Below are positions 18,784-30,976 of a DNA stretch of 64,000 nucleotides, one piece after another. Source of the DNA: Aeromicrobium piscarium (lineage in GTDB: Bacteria; Actinomycetota; Actinomycetes; Propionibacteriales; Nocardioidaceae); assembly GCF_007421815.1 (NCBI RefSeq), contig NZ_VLNT01000002.1, forward strand, positions 124,001 through 188,000, written 5' to 3'. Below the pieces are notes generated by a model. The model saw only the letters and a list, made by a program, of their open reading frames with translations, was not told the origin of the DNA and did not search any database. A program made the position numbers and the translations under genes. The first letter of the stretch is position 1, and each line of letters opens with the position of its first letter.

Positions 18784-18851
18784 ATGCTGATAATGCCATA
18801 GAATCAGCTATCCGCTTCTTTTTGACGCATATCAGCGTTACCGTGTCGACC
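18784..18851. promoter_or_regulatory. Divergent promoter region with imperfect inverted repeat
   Basis: Between the SatD-like and ATP-grasp starts, GCTGATAATGC (18786-18796) faces GCATATCAGC (18827-18836). This AT-richer inverted pair in otherwise GC-rich DNA is a candidate operator for the HTH protein encoded next to it. No clear -35/-10 pair was identified. Confidence 0.4.
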
Positions 18852-19700
18852 ATGATCGTCGCGCTGGCCTCTGCCCACCCCTACGACACCATCGATGCCG
18901 ACCTGCCGCTACTCGTCGATGCGCTCTCCCAGCATGGCGTGGAGACGGTGATCCGCTACTGGGACGATCCCCAGGCCCGCTGGGACGATGTCGCCGTCAC
19001 GCTGGTGCGCTCGTGCTGGAACTACATCGAACGACGGGAGGCGTTCCTGGCCTGGGCCGAACGGATTCCGCACCTGCAGAATACTGCCGACATCCTGCGG
19101 TGGAACACCGACAAGACGTATCTGCGCGATCTGGCCGATGCCGGCATCGACGTAGTGCCGACGCACTGGGATGTCCGCACCACGGAGGAGCTGCCCGCAG
19201 CCTTGGAATGGGTGGTGAAGCCATCGGTCTCAGCGGGCTCCGCCGACACGGCGCGGTGGGCGATGCCCGATGATGCCGTCGCCCACAGTCGTGCCTTGCA
19301 GGATGCGGGCCGGACCGCCATGGTCCAGCCCTACATCGCGTCGGTCGACGCTCAGGGCGAGACCGCGATGATCTATATCGAAGGCAGGTTCTCGCACGCG
19401 ATCGTCAAGGGGCCGCGCCTGACCCAGGACTCCGCCGCCGGCACAGAGCCGACACGTGCGGAGAGCGTCGTGGCGACGACACCGGAGCCCGCGCACCACG
19501 ACGCCGCCGAGCGCGTCCTCGGCATCTGTCGGGATCGCGGTCTCGACCCGTTGTACGCGCGGATCGACCTCGTCGAGGACGCATCGGGCCGCCAACTGCT
19601 TCTCGAGCTCGAGCTGACCGAACCATCGCTCTTCCTGCCGCATGCCGGCGGCGCCGCCGACCGTCTCGCCGACGCCGTTCTCCGTCGGGTGGCCGGGTGA
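18852..19700 (+). CDS. ATP-grasp domain protein (glutathione synthetase-like)
   Basis: 282 residues from ATG 18852. An earlier in-frame ATG at 18771 would overlap the divergent SatD gene and is less likely. The order is an N-terminal pre-ATP-grasp part with LVRSCWNYIERREAFLAW, an NTDKTYL segment, then VVKPSVSAGSADT for ATP binding, MVQPYIASV, and the metal-binding end LLLELELTEPSLFLPHAGG. This resembles the RimK/glutathione synthetase-like ATP-grasp proteins of actinobacteria. It should ligate an acid to an amine, but the substrates are unknown. Confidence 0.85.
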   Translation: MIVALASAHPYDTIDADLPLLVDALSQHGVETVIRYWDDPQARWDDVAVTLVRSCWNYIERREAFLAWAERIPHLQNTADILRWNTDKTYLRDLADAGIDVVPTHWDVRTTEELPAALEWVVKPSVSAGSADTARWAMPDDAVAHSRALQDAGRTAMVQPYIASVDAQGETAMIYIEGRFSHAIVKGPRLTQDSAAGTEPTRAESVVATTPEPAHHDAAERVLGICRDRGLDPLYARIDLVEDASGRQLLLELELTEPSLFLPHAGGAADRLADAVLRRVAG

Positions 19701-19710
19701 CGCGCGACGG

Positions 19711-20706
19711 TCAGTCCGCGCTCTTCTCCACGCGCGGCCAGCCTCCGGGATGCTGGCGCATCCAGCGCTCGGCCGCTGCGTACCCCGCCTCGTAGAGCGA
19801 CTGCTGCTGAACAGCGGTGAGGTCGAAGTCGGTCCAGCGCACTCCCTTGGGCTTGGCGAAGATGCTCCGATCGGCGTCGACCGGGTCGCTCACGTGTCGT
19901 ACCTGCGTGGAGTCGACGGTGGTGAAGACCAGGTTCGTGAGCAGCGACAACGGTCCGGTCACCGGCTTGGCCTTCGCCCGCTCCCCCGCCGGTGAGCTGA
20001 GCCGGACGCCGATCGTCGGCCAGCGGCTCGGACGGCCGTCGGTACGGTCGAAGGCATCGATGGGGTAGCTGCGCAGCAGCGATCCATCGGCGAGCGTGAC
20101 CGTGCCGAAACGCGACTTGACCCGCACGGGCTCGAAGAGGAAGGGGATGGCCGATGAGGCGCGCACCGCTCGCGCCACCGGATAGGAGTCGGCGCTTCGT
20201 CCGTAGCGCGGAAGGTCCCAGGGCAGGTACATCACGCGCTGACGTGAGAGATCGCTGGCGGTGACGACCAACCGGTAGGCGCGCTCCGGCGGAAGACAGG
20301 ACTCGGGATCGTCCAGCCGCAGATCGCCGAAGGAGCGCACCCCCAGGTCGCCGAGCACTCCGGCGAGCCACTGCTGCAGGTACGCGCCGCGGTGCGCCCC
20401 GAGATGGAACAGCACACCCCAGGCGTTCGCGGCATTGGGCCACCAGGCCAGTCCTCGGCCGATCGCCCGTCGGTCGAGCATCGCGCGATAGTTCACCGTG
20501 CGCATGACATCGTCGACCCGACTCATCGACTCGCCGCGCTGCTGCATCGCGACGATGATCGCGCCCACCACCGCCCCCGCCGATGACCCGGCGACCCGGG
20601 CGAAGCGGTACTCGTGGTCGGAGAGCGCAACGGCCGCCCCCACCAGAGCGATGCCCTTGACCCCGCCTCCCTCGAGCACCAGATCGGTGACACGTTCGCT
20701 CGCCAT
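19711..20706 (-). CDS. Patatin-like phospholipase
   Basis: 331 residues. The catalytic architecture is complete: the oxyanion GGGVKGIALVGA at residues 13-24, the nucleophile elbow GSSAG and the Asp of the Ser-Asp dyad in LADGSLL. There is no signal peptide or membrane segment, so it is probably cytoplasmic. Start ATG 20706; it faces the ATP-grasp gene tail to tail with 10 bp between stops. Bacterial patatins hydrolyse acyl lipids; here neither the substrate nor secretion can be inferred. Confidence 0.92.
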   Translation of the reverse strand: MASERVTDLVLEGGGVKGIALVGAAVALSDHEYRFARVAGSSAGAVVGAIIVAMQQRGESMSRVDDVMRTVNYRAMLDRRAIGRGLAWWPNAANAWGVLFHLGAHRGAYLQQWLAGVLGDLGVRSFGDLRLDDPESCLPPERAYRLVVTASDLSRQRVMYLPWDLPRYGRSADSYPVARAVRASSAIPFLFEPVRVKSRFGTVTLADGSLLRSYPIDAFDRTDGRPSRWPTIGVRLSSPAGERAKAKPVTGPLSLLTNLVFTTVDSTQVRHVSDPVDADRSIFAKPKGVRWTDFDLTAVQQQSLYEAGYAAAERWMRQHPGGWPRVEKSAD

Positions 20707-20759
20707 GGGGACAACCTACGTCGCTCGCGCCGATGCGACAGCGCATGGCCAGATCCGCG

Positions 20760-20836
20760 AGTGGTCAAGATTGCACCACTTGGCGGACCACCCCGTTCCC
20801 AGAAGTCCACTCCGGGCTGTAAACCAGGACTACACT
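20760..20836 (+). promoter_or_regulatory. Candidate operator and close -10 element upstream of the hydrolase
   Basis: AGTGGT (20760-20765) and ACCACT (20775-20780) form an inverted pair, with GGACCACC nearby, similar to GntR/FadR-type sites. TACACT at 20831-20836 lies only 7 nt before the GTG at 20844, so the transcript may be leaderless. This is inferred from spacing only. Confidence 0.35.
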
Positions 20837-20843
20837 CAGGGCC

Positions 20844-21728
20844 GTGATCTCTCACGAGACCCTGCGCTATGTCGACATCGACAGCCAGGACGGGACCCGG
20901 ATCCGAGCGTGGACCAATGATGTCGCCGGCCCCTCGGTGCTGCTCTCGAACGGCCTGGGCACCAATCCCTTCGCCTGGCCGGGACTGTTGCGCGAGGACT
21001 GCGGGGTCCACGTGGTGTCATGGAATCACCGCGGCACGGGCGGAGGCGGACGCGTCGCCAAGCGCCGGGTGAATCTGGACGCCTTCGTCGAGGACGCCGT
21101 GGCGACCCTGGACGCTTTCGGCCTCGAACGAGCCCCGGTGCTGGCCTGGTCGGCCGGGGTGACCGTCGCCTTCGAGCTCGCCCGGCGCTTCCCCGATCGG
21201 GTCGAGGGCATCTACGCGATCGCCGGCGTTCCCGGCGACACCTTCTCGACCACCCTCGCGCCGCTGCGCGTGCCGCCTTTCATCGCCCGTCGCATGGTGG
21301 TGGCCTTGAGCCACACCGCCCGCCGATTCGGGCCGCTCGTCGAGCCGCTGACCCGCGACCTGCCTGTCGTGCCCCTGGCCTCACGGGTTCTGCGCCGGAC
21401 CCGACTCATCGATCCCGCCGCGGACCTGGAGGAGCTTCAGGCGCTCCTGCACGAGTTCCGCACGACCCATCCGCGCTGGTACGCCCATCTGGCCCTGAGC
21501 GTGAAGGACCACCAACGCATCTCGCTCTCGGCGATCGACTATCCGGTGCGGTTCCTCGCCGGCCGACGCGATCTGCTGGTCGGCGCGCGCTACGTCAAGA
21601 CGGCCGCGGACCGGATCGCGCACGCCGCCTACGACGAGATCAACGCGACGCACTTCATCGGTGTGGAGTTCCCCGACTACGTCACCGAGTCCCTGCACGA
21701 CTTCCTCGCCGATCTCAGGCGAGGGTGA
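20844..21728 (+). CDS. Alpha/beta hydrolase
   Basis: 294 residues, start GTG 20844. The fold signature is present: oxyanion region LSNGLGTNPFAWPG, strand and turn SWNHRGTGGGG, and nucleophile elbow LAWSAGVTVAFELA (Ser in A-W-S-A-G, where Ala replaces the usual first Gly). A late Asp lies in LAGRRDLLV and His in NATHFIG. It resembles general serine hydrolases and esterases; the substrate is unknown. It is transcribed alone and converges on gatB across two palindromic repeat elements. Confidence 0.85.
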   Translation: MISHETLRYVDIDSQDGTRIRAWTNDVAGPSVLLSNGLGTNPFAWPGLLREDCGVHVVSWNHRGTGGGGRVAKRRVNLDAFVEDAVATLDAFGLERAPVLAWSAGVTVAFELARRFPDRVEGIYAIAGVPGDTFSTTLAPLRVPPFIARRMVVALSHTARRFGPLVEPLTRDLPVVPLASRVLRRTRLIDPAADLEELQALLHEFRTTHPRWYAHLALSVKDHQRISLSAIDYPVRFLAGRRDLLVGARYVKTAADRIAHAAYDEINATHFIGVEFPDYVTESLHDFLADLRRG

Positions 21729-21730
21729 CC

Positions 21731-21849
21731 GACGGAGGATGTGCATCTGTGGTCGCTATGACTGCCGCGGAAACACATCCTTCGTCCGCCCCTGACGCAC
21801 GATGTGATTCTGTGGTCGCTGGGGCAACCACAGAATCACATCGTGCGTC
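21731..21849. repeat. Pair of related palindromic elements (family R3)
   Basis: Element 2 is a perfect 23-bp inverted repeat (21794-21816 and 21827-21849) with a 10-nt loop. Element 1 (21731-21743 and 21774-21786) has 12 of 13 bases paired. Both share the core GATGTG, then TCTGTGGTCGCT, so they are two copies of one element. They fill the gap between the convergent hydrolase and gatB stops and could also terminate both transcripts. Confidence 0.88.
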
Positions 21850-21852
21850 GGC

Positions 21853-23343
21853 CTAGGAGAGCTTCTCCAGGATGAGCTCGCGAACGCGGCCCGCGTCGGC
21901 CTGGCCGCGCATCTGCTTCATGACCGCCCCGATCAGAGCACCGGCCGCCTGCACCTTGCCGCCGCGGATCTTGTCCGCCACGTCCGGATTGTCGGAGATC
22001 GCCTGGTCGACGGCCTCGCTCAGCGCGCCCTCATCGGAGACGACCTCCAGACCTCGGCCGGCCACGACCTCCTCGGGAGTCCCCTCCCCCGCCAGCACCC
22101 CGTCGAAGACCGACCGAGCCAGCTTGTCATTGATGCGGCCCGCGTCGATGAGCCCCTGGATCTCGGCGACCTGCTGGGGAGAGATGCCCAAGTCGGCGAT
22201 CTCGGTGCCGGTCTCGTTCGAGCGACGGGCGAGCTCGCCGAGCCACCACTTCTTGGCCGCCGCGGGGCTCGTGCCGGCCTCGATCGTGGCCGCGACGAGG
22301 TCGAGCGCGCCCGCACCTACCGTGTCGCGCATGTCGAGATCGGAGAAGCCCCATTCGGTCTGGAGGCGCTTGCGACGCTCGGCCGGCGGCTCCGGCAGGG
22401 TCTGACGCAGCTCCTCGACCCACTCGCGCGAGGGCGCGACCGGCGCGAGATCGGGCTCCGGGAAGTACCGGTAGTCCTCGGCATCGGACTTCTCGCGGCC
22501 GGCAGAGGTGCTGCCGTCGGCCTCGTGGAAGTGCCGCGTCTCCTGTACGACCTTCTCCCCGGCGTCGAGGATGCCCGCGTGACGACCGACCTCGTACCGC
22601 ACAGCGCGCTCGACGGAACGGAACGAGTTGACGTTCTTGGTCTCGCTACGAGTGCCGAGCACGTCCGAGCCGGTGGGCTTGAGCGACAGGTTGACATCGG
22701 CGCGCAGCGAGCCCTGGTCCATGCGGGCGTCGGAGACATCGAGAGCCACCATCAGGTCGCGCAGGTAGTTGACATACGCGCGCGCCACGGCGGGTGCCTT
22801 GTCGCCGGGCACCTCGATGGTCTTGGTGACGATTTCGATCAGCGGGATGCCCGCGCGGTTGTAGTCCAGCAGCGAGTGCGAGGCACCGTGGATGCGACCG
22901 GTAGCGCCACCGACGTGCAGCGACTTGCCAGTGTCCTCCTCCATGTGCGCGCGCTCGATCTCGATCCGATAGACCTCGCCCTCGACCTCCAGGTCGACAT
23001 AGCCGTCGAAGGCGATCGGCTCGTCGTACTGCGAGGTCTGGAAGTTCTTCGGCATGTCCGGATAGAAGTAGTTCTTCCGCGCGAAGCGGCACCACTCGGC
23101 GATCTCGCAGTTCAGCGCGAGGCCGATGCGGATGGCCGACTCGACCCCCTTGGCGTTGACGACCGGCAGTGCACCGGGCAGACCGAGGCACACCGGGCAC
23201 ACCTGTGTGTTGGGCTCGGCACCGAAGGTCGTCGCGCAGCCACAGAACATCTTGGTCGCGGTGTTGAGCTCGACATGGACCTCGAGGCCCATGACGGGCT
23301 CGTAGCGCGTGAGGGCATCCTCGAAGGCAACCATCGTGGTCAT
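21853..23343 (-). CDS. gatB: Asp-tRNA(Asn)/Glu-tRNA(Gln) amidotransferase subunit B
   Basis: 496 residues. This is the tRNA-binding and kinase subunit of GatCAB, which amidates misacylated Glu-tRNA(Gln) and Asp-tRNA(Asn). Visible signatures are [33 protein letters not shown] (zinc cysteines), [21 protein letters not shown] and [15 protein letters not shown], plus the C-terminal YqeY-like tail. Start ATG 23343 overlaps the gatA stop by 4 nt. Last gene of gatC-gatA-gatB on the minus strand. Confidence 0.98.
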   Translation of the reverse strand: MTTMVAFEDALTRYEPVMGLEVHVELNTATKMFCGCATTFGAEPNTQVCPVCLGLPGALPVVNAKGVESAIRIGLALNCEIAEWCRFARKNYFYPDMPKNFQTSQYDEPIAFDGYVDLEVEGEVYRIEIERAHMEEDTGKSLHVGGATGRIHGASHSLLDYNRAGIPLIEIVTKTIEVPGDKAPAVARAYVNYLRDLMVALDVSDARMDQGSLRADVNLSLKPTGSDVLGTRSETKNVNSFRSVERAVRYEVGRHAGILDAGEKVVQETRHFHEADGSTSAGREKSDAEDYRYFPEPDLAPVAPSREWVEELRQTLPEPPAERRKRLQTEWGFSDLDMRDTVGAGALDLVAATIEAGTSPAAAKKWWLGELARRSNETGTEIADLGISPQQVAEIQGLIDAGRINDKLARSVFDGVLAGEGTPEEVVAGRGLEVVSDEGALSEAVDQAISDNPDVADKIRGGKVQAAGALIGAVMKQMRGQADAGRVRELILEKLS

Positions 23344-24818
23344 CGGACCTCCTCCAGCTTCGGGGTGTCGACGAGGCGCTCCAGCGCGGCCGCGGCGTTG
23401 TACAGACGGTCATCGGCCATGGCCGGCGCCAGGAACTGCACACCGACCGGAAGACCCGAGTCGTCGGCCAGCCCGACGGGCAGGCTCAGGCCCGGCACAC
23501 CGGCGAGGTTGGCGGGGATCGTCGCGATGTCCTCGAGGTACATCGAGAGCGGGTCATCGGACTTCTCACCGAGCTTCCAGGCCGTGGTGGGCGTGGTCGG
23601 CGAGACCAGGACGTCGACCTGCTCGAAGGCGGACTCGAAGTCGCGGGCGATGAGCGTGCGCACCTTCTGCGCCGAGCCGTAGTAGGCGTCGTAATAACCG
23701 CTGGACAGCGCGTACGTGCCCAGGATGATGCGACGCTTGACCTCATCGCCGAAACCGGCATCGCGGCTCGCCGCCATGACCTGCTCGGCACTCGCGCCCT
23801 CATGCGGGACGGTGCGCAGGCCGTAACGCATCGCGTCGAAGCGGGCGAGGTTGCTGCTGACCTCGCTGGGCATCACGAGGTAGTACGCGGCGATGCCATG
23901 CGCGAAGCTGGGGCAGCTCACCTCGACGATCTCGGCACCCGCCTGGGACAGCTGCTCGACGGCGCGATCGAAGGCGGCCTGGACACCAGGCTGGAAGCCC
24001 TCGCCGCCCAGTTCGCGGATCACGCCGACACGAAGCCCCGCCACGTCGCCACGACGTGCTGCCTCGACGACGGGCGGGACGGGACGCTCGATGCTGGTGG
24101 AGTCCATCGGGTCGTGACCCGCGACGACCTCGTGCAACAGCGCCGCATCGAGCACGGTGCGGGCCATCGGGCCGACCTGATCGAGGCTGCTCGCCATCGC
24201 GATGACGCCGTAGCGCGACACCCCGCCGTAGGTCGGCTTGACGCCGACGATGCCGGTCATGGCGCCCGGCTGACGGATCGAGCCGCCGGTGTCGGTGCCG
24301 AGGGCGAGTGGGGCCTCATAGCCGGCGACCGCGGCGGCCGAACCGCCGCTGGAACCGCCCGGGATGCGCGAGGTGTCCCACGGGTTGCGAGCCGGCCCGT
24401 AGGCGGAGTGCTCATTGGACGAGCCCATCGCGAACTCGTCGAGATTGGTCTTGCCGAGGATCGGCAGACCGGCGGCGCGCAGACGTCCGACGACAGTAGC
24501 GTCGTACGGAGGGATCCAGCCCTCGAGCATCTTCGACCCGGCCGTCGTGGGCTGACCGGTGGTGTTGATGAGGTCCTTGACGGCGATCGGGACGCCCGCG
24601 AGGGCCGGTAGCTCGGCACCGTCCGCGCGGCGCGCGTCGACCTCGGCGGCCGTGGCGAGCGCGCCCTCGGCGTCGACGTGCAGGAACGCGTTCAGCCGGT
24701 CGTCGACGGCTGCGATCCGATCCAGGTGGGCCTGAGTGACCTCGACGGAGGTCGCCTCGCCGCCGGCGAGCGCGTCGGCGATGGCCGCCGCCGAGGCAGT
24801 GGTGAGATCGGTGGTCAT
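23340..24818 (-). CDS. gatA: Asp-tRNA(Asn)/Glu-tRNA(Gln) amidotransferase subunit A
   Basis: 492 residues. This amidase-signature subunit releases ammonia from glutamine for the GatB site. The Ser-cisSer-Lys triad is visible: Lys in [12 protein letters not shown], cis-Ser and the Gly/Ser-rich [11 protein letters not shown], and the nucleophile in [11 protein letters not shown]. Start ATG 24818 overlaps the gatC stop by 4 nt. Length and order are normal. Confidence 0.98.
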   Translation of the reverse strand: MTTDLTTASAAAIADALAGGEATSVEVTQAHLDRIAAVDDRLNAFLHVDAEGALATAAEVDARRADGAELPALAGVPIAVKDLINTTGQPTTAGSKMLEGWIPPYDATVVGRLRAAGLPILGKTNLDEFAMGSSNEHSAYGPARNPWDTSRIPGGSSGGSAAAVAGYEAPLALGTDTGGSIRQPGAMTGIVGVKPTYGGVSRYGVIAMASSLDQVGPMARTVLDAALLHEVVAGHDPMDSTSIERPVPPVVEAARRGDVAGLRVGVIRELGGEGFQPGVQAAFDRAVEQLSQAGAEIVEVSCPSFAHGIAAYYLVMPSEVSSNLARFDAMRYGLRTVPHEGASAEQVMAASRDAGFGDEVKRRIILGTYALSSGYYDAYYGSAQKVRTLIARDFESAFEQVDVLVSPTTPTTAWKLGEKSDDPLSMYLEDIATIPANLAGVPGLSLPVGLADDSGLPVGVQFLAPAMADDRLYNAAAALERLVDTPKLEEVR

Positions 24819-25126
24819 TCTTCTCCCAGGATCTGCGGGACGCTGAAGCGCTGCTCATCGGCATCGGGGGCGCCGGACAGGGCCTGCTCGGGAGTGAGCC
24901 CGGCGCACACCTCGTCGGCGCGCAGCACATTGGTCACGGGAATGGGGTGGCTCATCGCGGGGACGTCGTCGCCGGCCACCTGCTGAACGACCTTGACGTG
25001 CTCGAGGATCGCGGGCAGTTCAGCGCCCAGACGGTCGAGTTCGTCATCGGACAGGTCGATGCGAGCCAGGCTCGCGAGGTGGGCGACGTCGTCACGAGAG
25101 ATCGCAGAAGACGACATGCCCTCCAT
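24815..25126 (-). CDS. gatC: Asp-tRNA(Asn)/Glu-tRNA(Gln) amidotransferase subunit C
   Basis: 103 residues. This small subunit wraps GatA and GatB. The typical opening [22 protein letters not shown] and ending [14 protein letters not shown] are present. ATG 25126 is used; ATG 25117 (MSSSAIS) is equally possible, since a GGAGGG lies only 1 nt before it and neither start has ideal spacing. It is first in gatCAB and 31 bp downstream of the ligA stop. Confidence 0.95.
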   Translation of the reverse strand: MEGMSSSAISRDDVAHLASLARIDLSDDELDRLGAELPAILEHVKVVQQVAGDDVPAMSHPIPVTNVLRADEVCAGLTPEQALSGAPDADEQRFSVPQILGEE

Positions 25127-25156
25127 CCTAGAGGCAGCCCCTCCCGCACCAGCCGG

Positions 25157-27619
<2,463 letters not shown>

Positions 27620-27678
27620 CTACACCGCGTTCCCCCGCCTGTGGGGGTACACCAGCAACCTCATCGTGCCGCCATGAG

Positions 27679-27725
27679 GTTGACCAGCTACCGCCGTCGA
27701 TGACGAAGGGGCGATGGCCTACCGC
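27679..27725. repeat. Intergenic inverted-repeat element (family R2, site A)
   Basis: The 17-bp GTTGACCAGCTACCGCC (27679-27695) is the exact reverse complement of a segment at 36649-36665. GATGGCCTACCGC (27713-27725) is shared with 36719-36731. The same stretch includes the small hairpin GGGGCG/CGCCCC. It lies in the 165-bp gap between the methionine synthase-like gene and ligA. Confidence 0.75.
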
Positions 27726-27736
27726 CCCACTGCAGG

Positions 27737-28669
27737 TCAGGAGAGGCTGGTGGCGATCGTCTGGACGCGCTCGAGGGAACGGCGAGCCTCACCCGGGGTC
27801 TGGCCGGCGAGGCCGCACGACGGCGTCACCACCATGCGATCGGTATAGGAGGCGGGCTCGTAGCCGAGGCGACGCATGAAGTCCTCGACGGCCCTCGGAT
27901 CGAGCCCTCCGGGCCACAGATCCACCCCCGACTCGAAGGCCTCGGCCCACGCATCGTCCGCGCCGGCGAGCGCGAGATCGAAGGCGATGGCCCCGGCGCC
28001 GGTTCCGGCGAGCAGTGCCACGGGGAGGTCGTCCGCACAGCAGTGCACCACTGGCCGGGCGCCTGCATCCTCGATGACCTCGACCAGGAGACGCAGCAGC
28101 GCATCGGCCTCGGGCGGGTGGACCGTGCGGTACCTGCCGAATCCGCTCGTGGTCGGCACCGCGCCTCGCAGGACCGAGGTGATTCCGGGCTCGTCGATCT
28201 GCACGACCAGATCATGGCGGGGGAATCGGCGCCGCAGCCCGGCCAGATGTTCACCGACGCCGGCAGCGAGCGCCCCGGCCAGGTCGCGCCGGGCTCCGTG
28301 GTCGGCCAGCACGCGCTCGCCGCGCGGCAGCGCGACCGTCGCGGCCAAGGTCAGCGGGCCGGTGATCTGCTGTTTGAGCGTGCCCTCGTGCTCCTGCAGC
28401 TCCTCTTCCAGGAGATCGAGGTCATGGTTCAGCAGCGATGCGGCGCGGCGATGATCGACTCCGCCGCCGGACGCGAGCCGCCACCCGGCGGGCTGCAGGT
28501 CGACCGCCAGTTCCGTGACGAGTCCGAGCGTCCGGCCGATCATCCCGGCCTGAGCCCCCCGATCGGGGAGCTCAGGAACGAACACGAGGTCGTCGAGCAC
28601 ACCGGTGACCATCTTGATGGCCTCGCGATAGTCCTCTCCCGGCATCGATCCGACTCCCGTGGCACGCAT
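27737..28669 (-). CDS. Cobalamin-independent methionine synthase (MetE C-terminal domain)-like protein
   Basis: 310 residues from ATG 28669 (MRATGVGSMPGEDY). The fold is the UROD/MetE barrel. QQITGPLTLAATVALPRG, the substrate segment VQIDEPGITSVL, zinc-type ligands in VVHCCADD and a late Cys in VTPSCGLAG are all visible, matching the His-x-Cys ... Cys pattern of MetE. It lacks the N-terminal half of full MetE, so it may use a methylcobalamin-like or other methyl donor. It is conserved next to ligA and mnmA in actinobacteria; its exact reaction is uncertain. Confidence 0.8.
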   Translation of the reverse strand: MRATGVGSMPGEDYREAIKMVTGVLDDLVFVPELPDRGAQAGMIGRTLGLVTELAVDLQPAGWRLASGGGVDHRRAASLLNHDLDLLEEELQEHEGTLKQQITGPLTLAATVALPRGERVLADHGARRDLAGALAAGVGEHLAGLRRRFPRHDLVVQIDEPGITSVLRGAVPTTSGFGRYRTVHPPEADALLRLLVEVIEDAGARPVVHCCADDLPVALLAGTGAGAIAFDLALAGADDAWAEAFESGVDLWPGGLDPRAVEDFMRRLGYEPASYTDRMVVTPSCGLAGQTPGEARRSLERVQTIATSLS

Positions 28670-28710
28670 GCGCCCATTGTCCCCGACGGCGGACTGGCTA
28701 CGCTCGGCGC

Positions 28711-29238
28711 GTGACGATCCGGACCGCCGTACCGGCCGACCTCGACCGCCTCGCCGCCCTGGCGGCACGAACCTTCCCCCTGGCCTGCCCCCCGCATCTG
28801 CCGGCCGAAGACATCGACGCCTTCATCGCCGCGCACCTCACCGCCGACCGCTTCGGGGACCACCTCGCCGATCCGGCCCGCACGGTCTTCGTCGCCGACG
28901 AGGCCGGTGAACTGGCGGGATACGTCATGATCGTGTCCGGGGATCCCTACGATGCCGCTATCGCCGCCCTCGTCCGTCACCGACCGACGGTCGAGCTCAG
29001 CAAGTGCTATGCCGCACCGGAGTTCCACGGATCGGGAGTCTCGGCGCAGCTGATCGAGCACACGGTGTCCTGGGCTCGCGAGCACGGCGCCGCCAGCATC
29101 TGGCTGGGCGTCAACGGCCTCAACCTCCGCGCACAGCGCTTCTACGCCAGGCAGGGATTCGAGGCGATCGGAACGCGACGCTTCGCGGTCGGCGCGCGCA
29201 TCGAGGACGACCTCGTCCTGGAACGGCCGCTGTCCTGA
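28711..29238 (+). CDS. GNAT-family N-acetyltransferase
   Basis: 175 residues, start GTG 28711 (MTIRTAVPADLDRL). The GNAT motif order is present: an N-terminal helix AALAARTFPL, a central strand AGELAGYVMI, then the acyl-CoA segment ELSKCYAAPEFHGSGVSAQLIEHTV (G-S-G-V-S in place of the R/Q-G-x-G) and WLGVNGLNLRAQRFYARQGFEAIG near the C-terminus. The last segment is the typical motif B. It is divergent from the methionine synthase-like gene. The substrate is unknown. Confidence 0.9.
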   Translation: MTIRTAVPADLDRLAALAARTFPLACPPHLPAEDIDAFIAAHLTADRFGDHLADPARTVFVADEAGELAGYVMIVSGDPYDAAIAALVRHRPTVELSKCYAAPEFHGSGVSAQLIEHTVSWAREHGAASIWLGVNGLNLRAQRFYARQGFEAIGTRRFAVGARIEDDLVLERPLS

Positions 29239-29243
29239 CGTGT

Positions 29244-29876
29244 TCAGATGAACGCGAGAATGACCACGAACAGCGCGAAGAACAGGATGAAGACCGCCGC
29301 CACCATGAGCAGCAGAGCGAAGATCACCGGGTGGGCGCGCCACCAGTGGATGAGCCGCGGGTCTCGTCGCCGCAGAGCCGCCGCGGTGAGGGGCTGACTG
29401 GCCCGCTCCACGGCGACTCCATTCCGCCAGAGGTCGGCGGCGAGCTCCTCGAGCTGGTCGACGGTGAACATCTGACTCACCAGAAGGAGCGCAGGACCTT
29501 TCTGCCCCGCGACGATCAGGTGGAGAGCCGGTCGCATCACGCCCAGGCTGAACTGCTCGGCAAGCACAGCCAGGCTCAGCTCGTCCGCGCGGTAGACACG
29601 GTCGGCGCCGACGAGCCTGCCGATCCGATAGCTGCCGTCGCCGAAGCACACGCCGCTACGTCTCACGAAACGGAAGGCGAGCCATCGGGTGGCGAGGACC
29701 GCCGAGACGTAGAGGAGTCCGACGGACGCCAGGACCAGGGCGATCGAACCGCCGGGCAACAACAGGCCCGAGGGAATCAAAGGCAGGACGAACAACGGCC
29801 CCAGACAGAGGATGTAGACGGTGTTCAGGCGGACGATGCGACGAGCTTCCTCGGGCGGTACCCGCAGCTCGGTCAC
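29244..29876 (-). CDS. Integral membrane protein of unknown function
   Basis: 210 residues from GTG 29876, which overlaps the mnmA stop as GTGA. Two membrane segments lie near the N-terminus ([21 protein letters not shown] and a second at about 45-65). A soluble middle domain has [27 protein letters not shown], and one or two hydrophobic helices close the C-terminus ([20 protein letters not shown]). No family is recognised. Coupling to mnmA gives position only; no functional link is implied. Confidence 0.7.
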   Translation of the reverse strand: MTELRVPPEEARRIVRLNTVYILCLGPLFVLPLIPSGLLLPGGSIALVLASVGLLYVSAVLATRWLAFRFVRRSGVCFGDGSYRIGRLVGADRVYRADELSLAVLAEQFSLGVMRPALHLIVAGQKGPALLLVSQMFTVDQLEELAADLWRNGVAVERASQPLTAAALRRRDPRLIHWWRAHPVIFALLLMVAAVFILFFALFVVILAFI

Positions 29877-30976
29877 GCCGAGACCTCGGTCGTCGAACGA
29901 TGAGTCCGGGCGATCGTGCCCGACCCGACCACCCGGGTGCCGTCGTAGATCACGCAGGCCTGACCGGGAGCGATGCCCTCGGCCGCGTCGAGTAGCGCGA
30001 CCTCGATCGACGAGCCGTCGGCACCGACCCGTACCCGGGCACGATGCTCTGAGCCGTGGGCGCGCAGCTGCACCGTGCACTCCAGCTCCCCCCCTGGCGC
30101 GGTCCCGCACCACAACGGCTTGAGGCATTCGAGTCCGTCGACGAGCAGATGCTCACGCGGACCGACCGTGACCGTGCCGCTCACCGGCTCGATGTCGAGC
30201 ACGAAACGCGGCTTGCCGTCGTCCGCCGGCATCCCGAGGCGGAGGCCGCGACGCTGGCCGATCGTGAACTGATAGGCGCCCTCGTGCTCACGCAGCACCG
30301 CACCGGACTCGTCGACGATCGCGCCGGGCTTGGGGCCGAGCTTCTCGCTCAGCCAGCCGGCGTTGTCGCCGTCGGCGATGAAGCAGATGTCATGGCTGTC
30401 GGGCTTGTGCGCGACCTGAAGGCCGCGCCGCTCGGCCTCGGCGCGCACGACATCCTTGGTGTCACCGCCGAGCGGGAAGATCGAGTGCCGCAGCTGCTCC
30501 TGGGTCAGCACACCCAGCACATAGGACTGGTCCTTGCCCTGGTCGACGGCGCGATGCATCTCGATGGTGCCGTCGGCAGCGGTATGCAGCTGCGCGTAGT
30601 GTCCGGTGGCGACCGCGTCGAAGCCGAGGGCCATCGCCCGGTCGAGCACGGCGGCGAACTTGATCTTCTCGTTGCAGCGCAGGCAAGGGTTGGGGGTGCG
30701 ACCCGCGGTGTACTCGGCGATGAAGTCCTCGACGACCTCGTCGGCGAACTCGTCGCTCATGTCCCAGGTGTAGAAGGGGATGCCGATGGCATCGGCGGCG
30801 CGGCGCGCATCGCCGGCGTCCTCGATCGAGCAGCAGCCGCGGGCTCCGGAGCGGTAGGAGCGCGGATTGCGGCTCAGCGCGAGATGGACGCCCGTAACGT
30901 CATGTCCGGCCTCGACGGCACGCGCGGCGGCGACTGCCGAGTCGACGCCGCCGGACATCGCGGCGATGACCCTCAT
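29873..30976 (-). CDS. mnmA: tRNA 2-thiouridylase MnmA
   Basis: 367 residues from ATG 30976. It thiolates U34 of tRNAs for Lys, Glu and Gln. The P-loop-like [12 protein letters not shown] binds ATP. The catalytic cysteines are in [16 protein letters not shown] and [14 protein letters not shown], the latter giving the persulfide partner. The C-terminal beta-barrel ([27 protein letters not shown]) is complete. Its ATG overlaps the stop of the cysteine desulfurase gene, which should supply the sulfur. Confidence 0.97.
   Translation of the reverse strand: MRVIAAMSGGVDSAVAAARAVEAGHDVTGVHLALSRNPRSYRSGARGCCSIEDAGDARRAADAIGIPFYTWDMSDEFADEVVEDFIAEYTAGRTPNPCLRCNEKIKFAAVLDRAMALGFDAVATGHYAQLHTAADGTIEMHRAVDQGKDQSYVLGVLTQEQLRHSIFPLGGDTKDVVRAEAERRGLQVAHKPDSHDICFIADGDNAGWLSEKLGPKPGAIVDESGAVLREHEGAYQFTIGQRRGLRLGMPADDGKPRFVLDIEPVSGTVTVGPREHLLVDGLECLKPLWCGTAPGGELECTVQLRAHGSEHRARVRVGADGSSIEVALLDAAEGIAPGQACVIYDGTRVVGSGTIARTHRSTTEVSA

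Noticed and set aside
18771..18851. Earlier start for the ATP-grasp gene
   Set aside because: It would overlap the divergent SatD-like start and removes the only promoter space; homology begins at MIVALASAHP.
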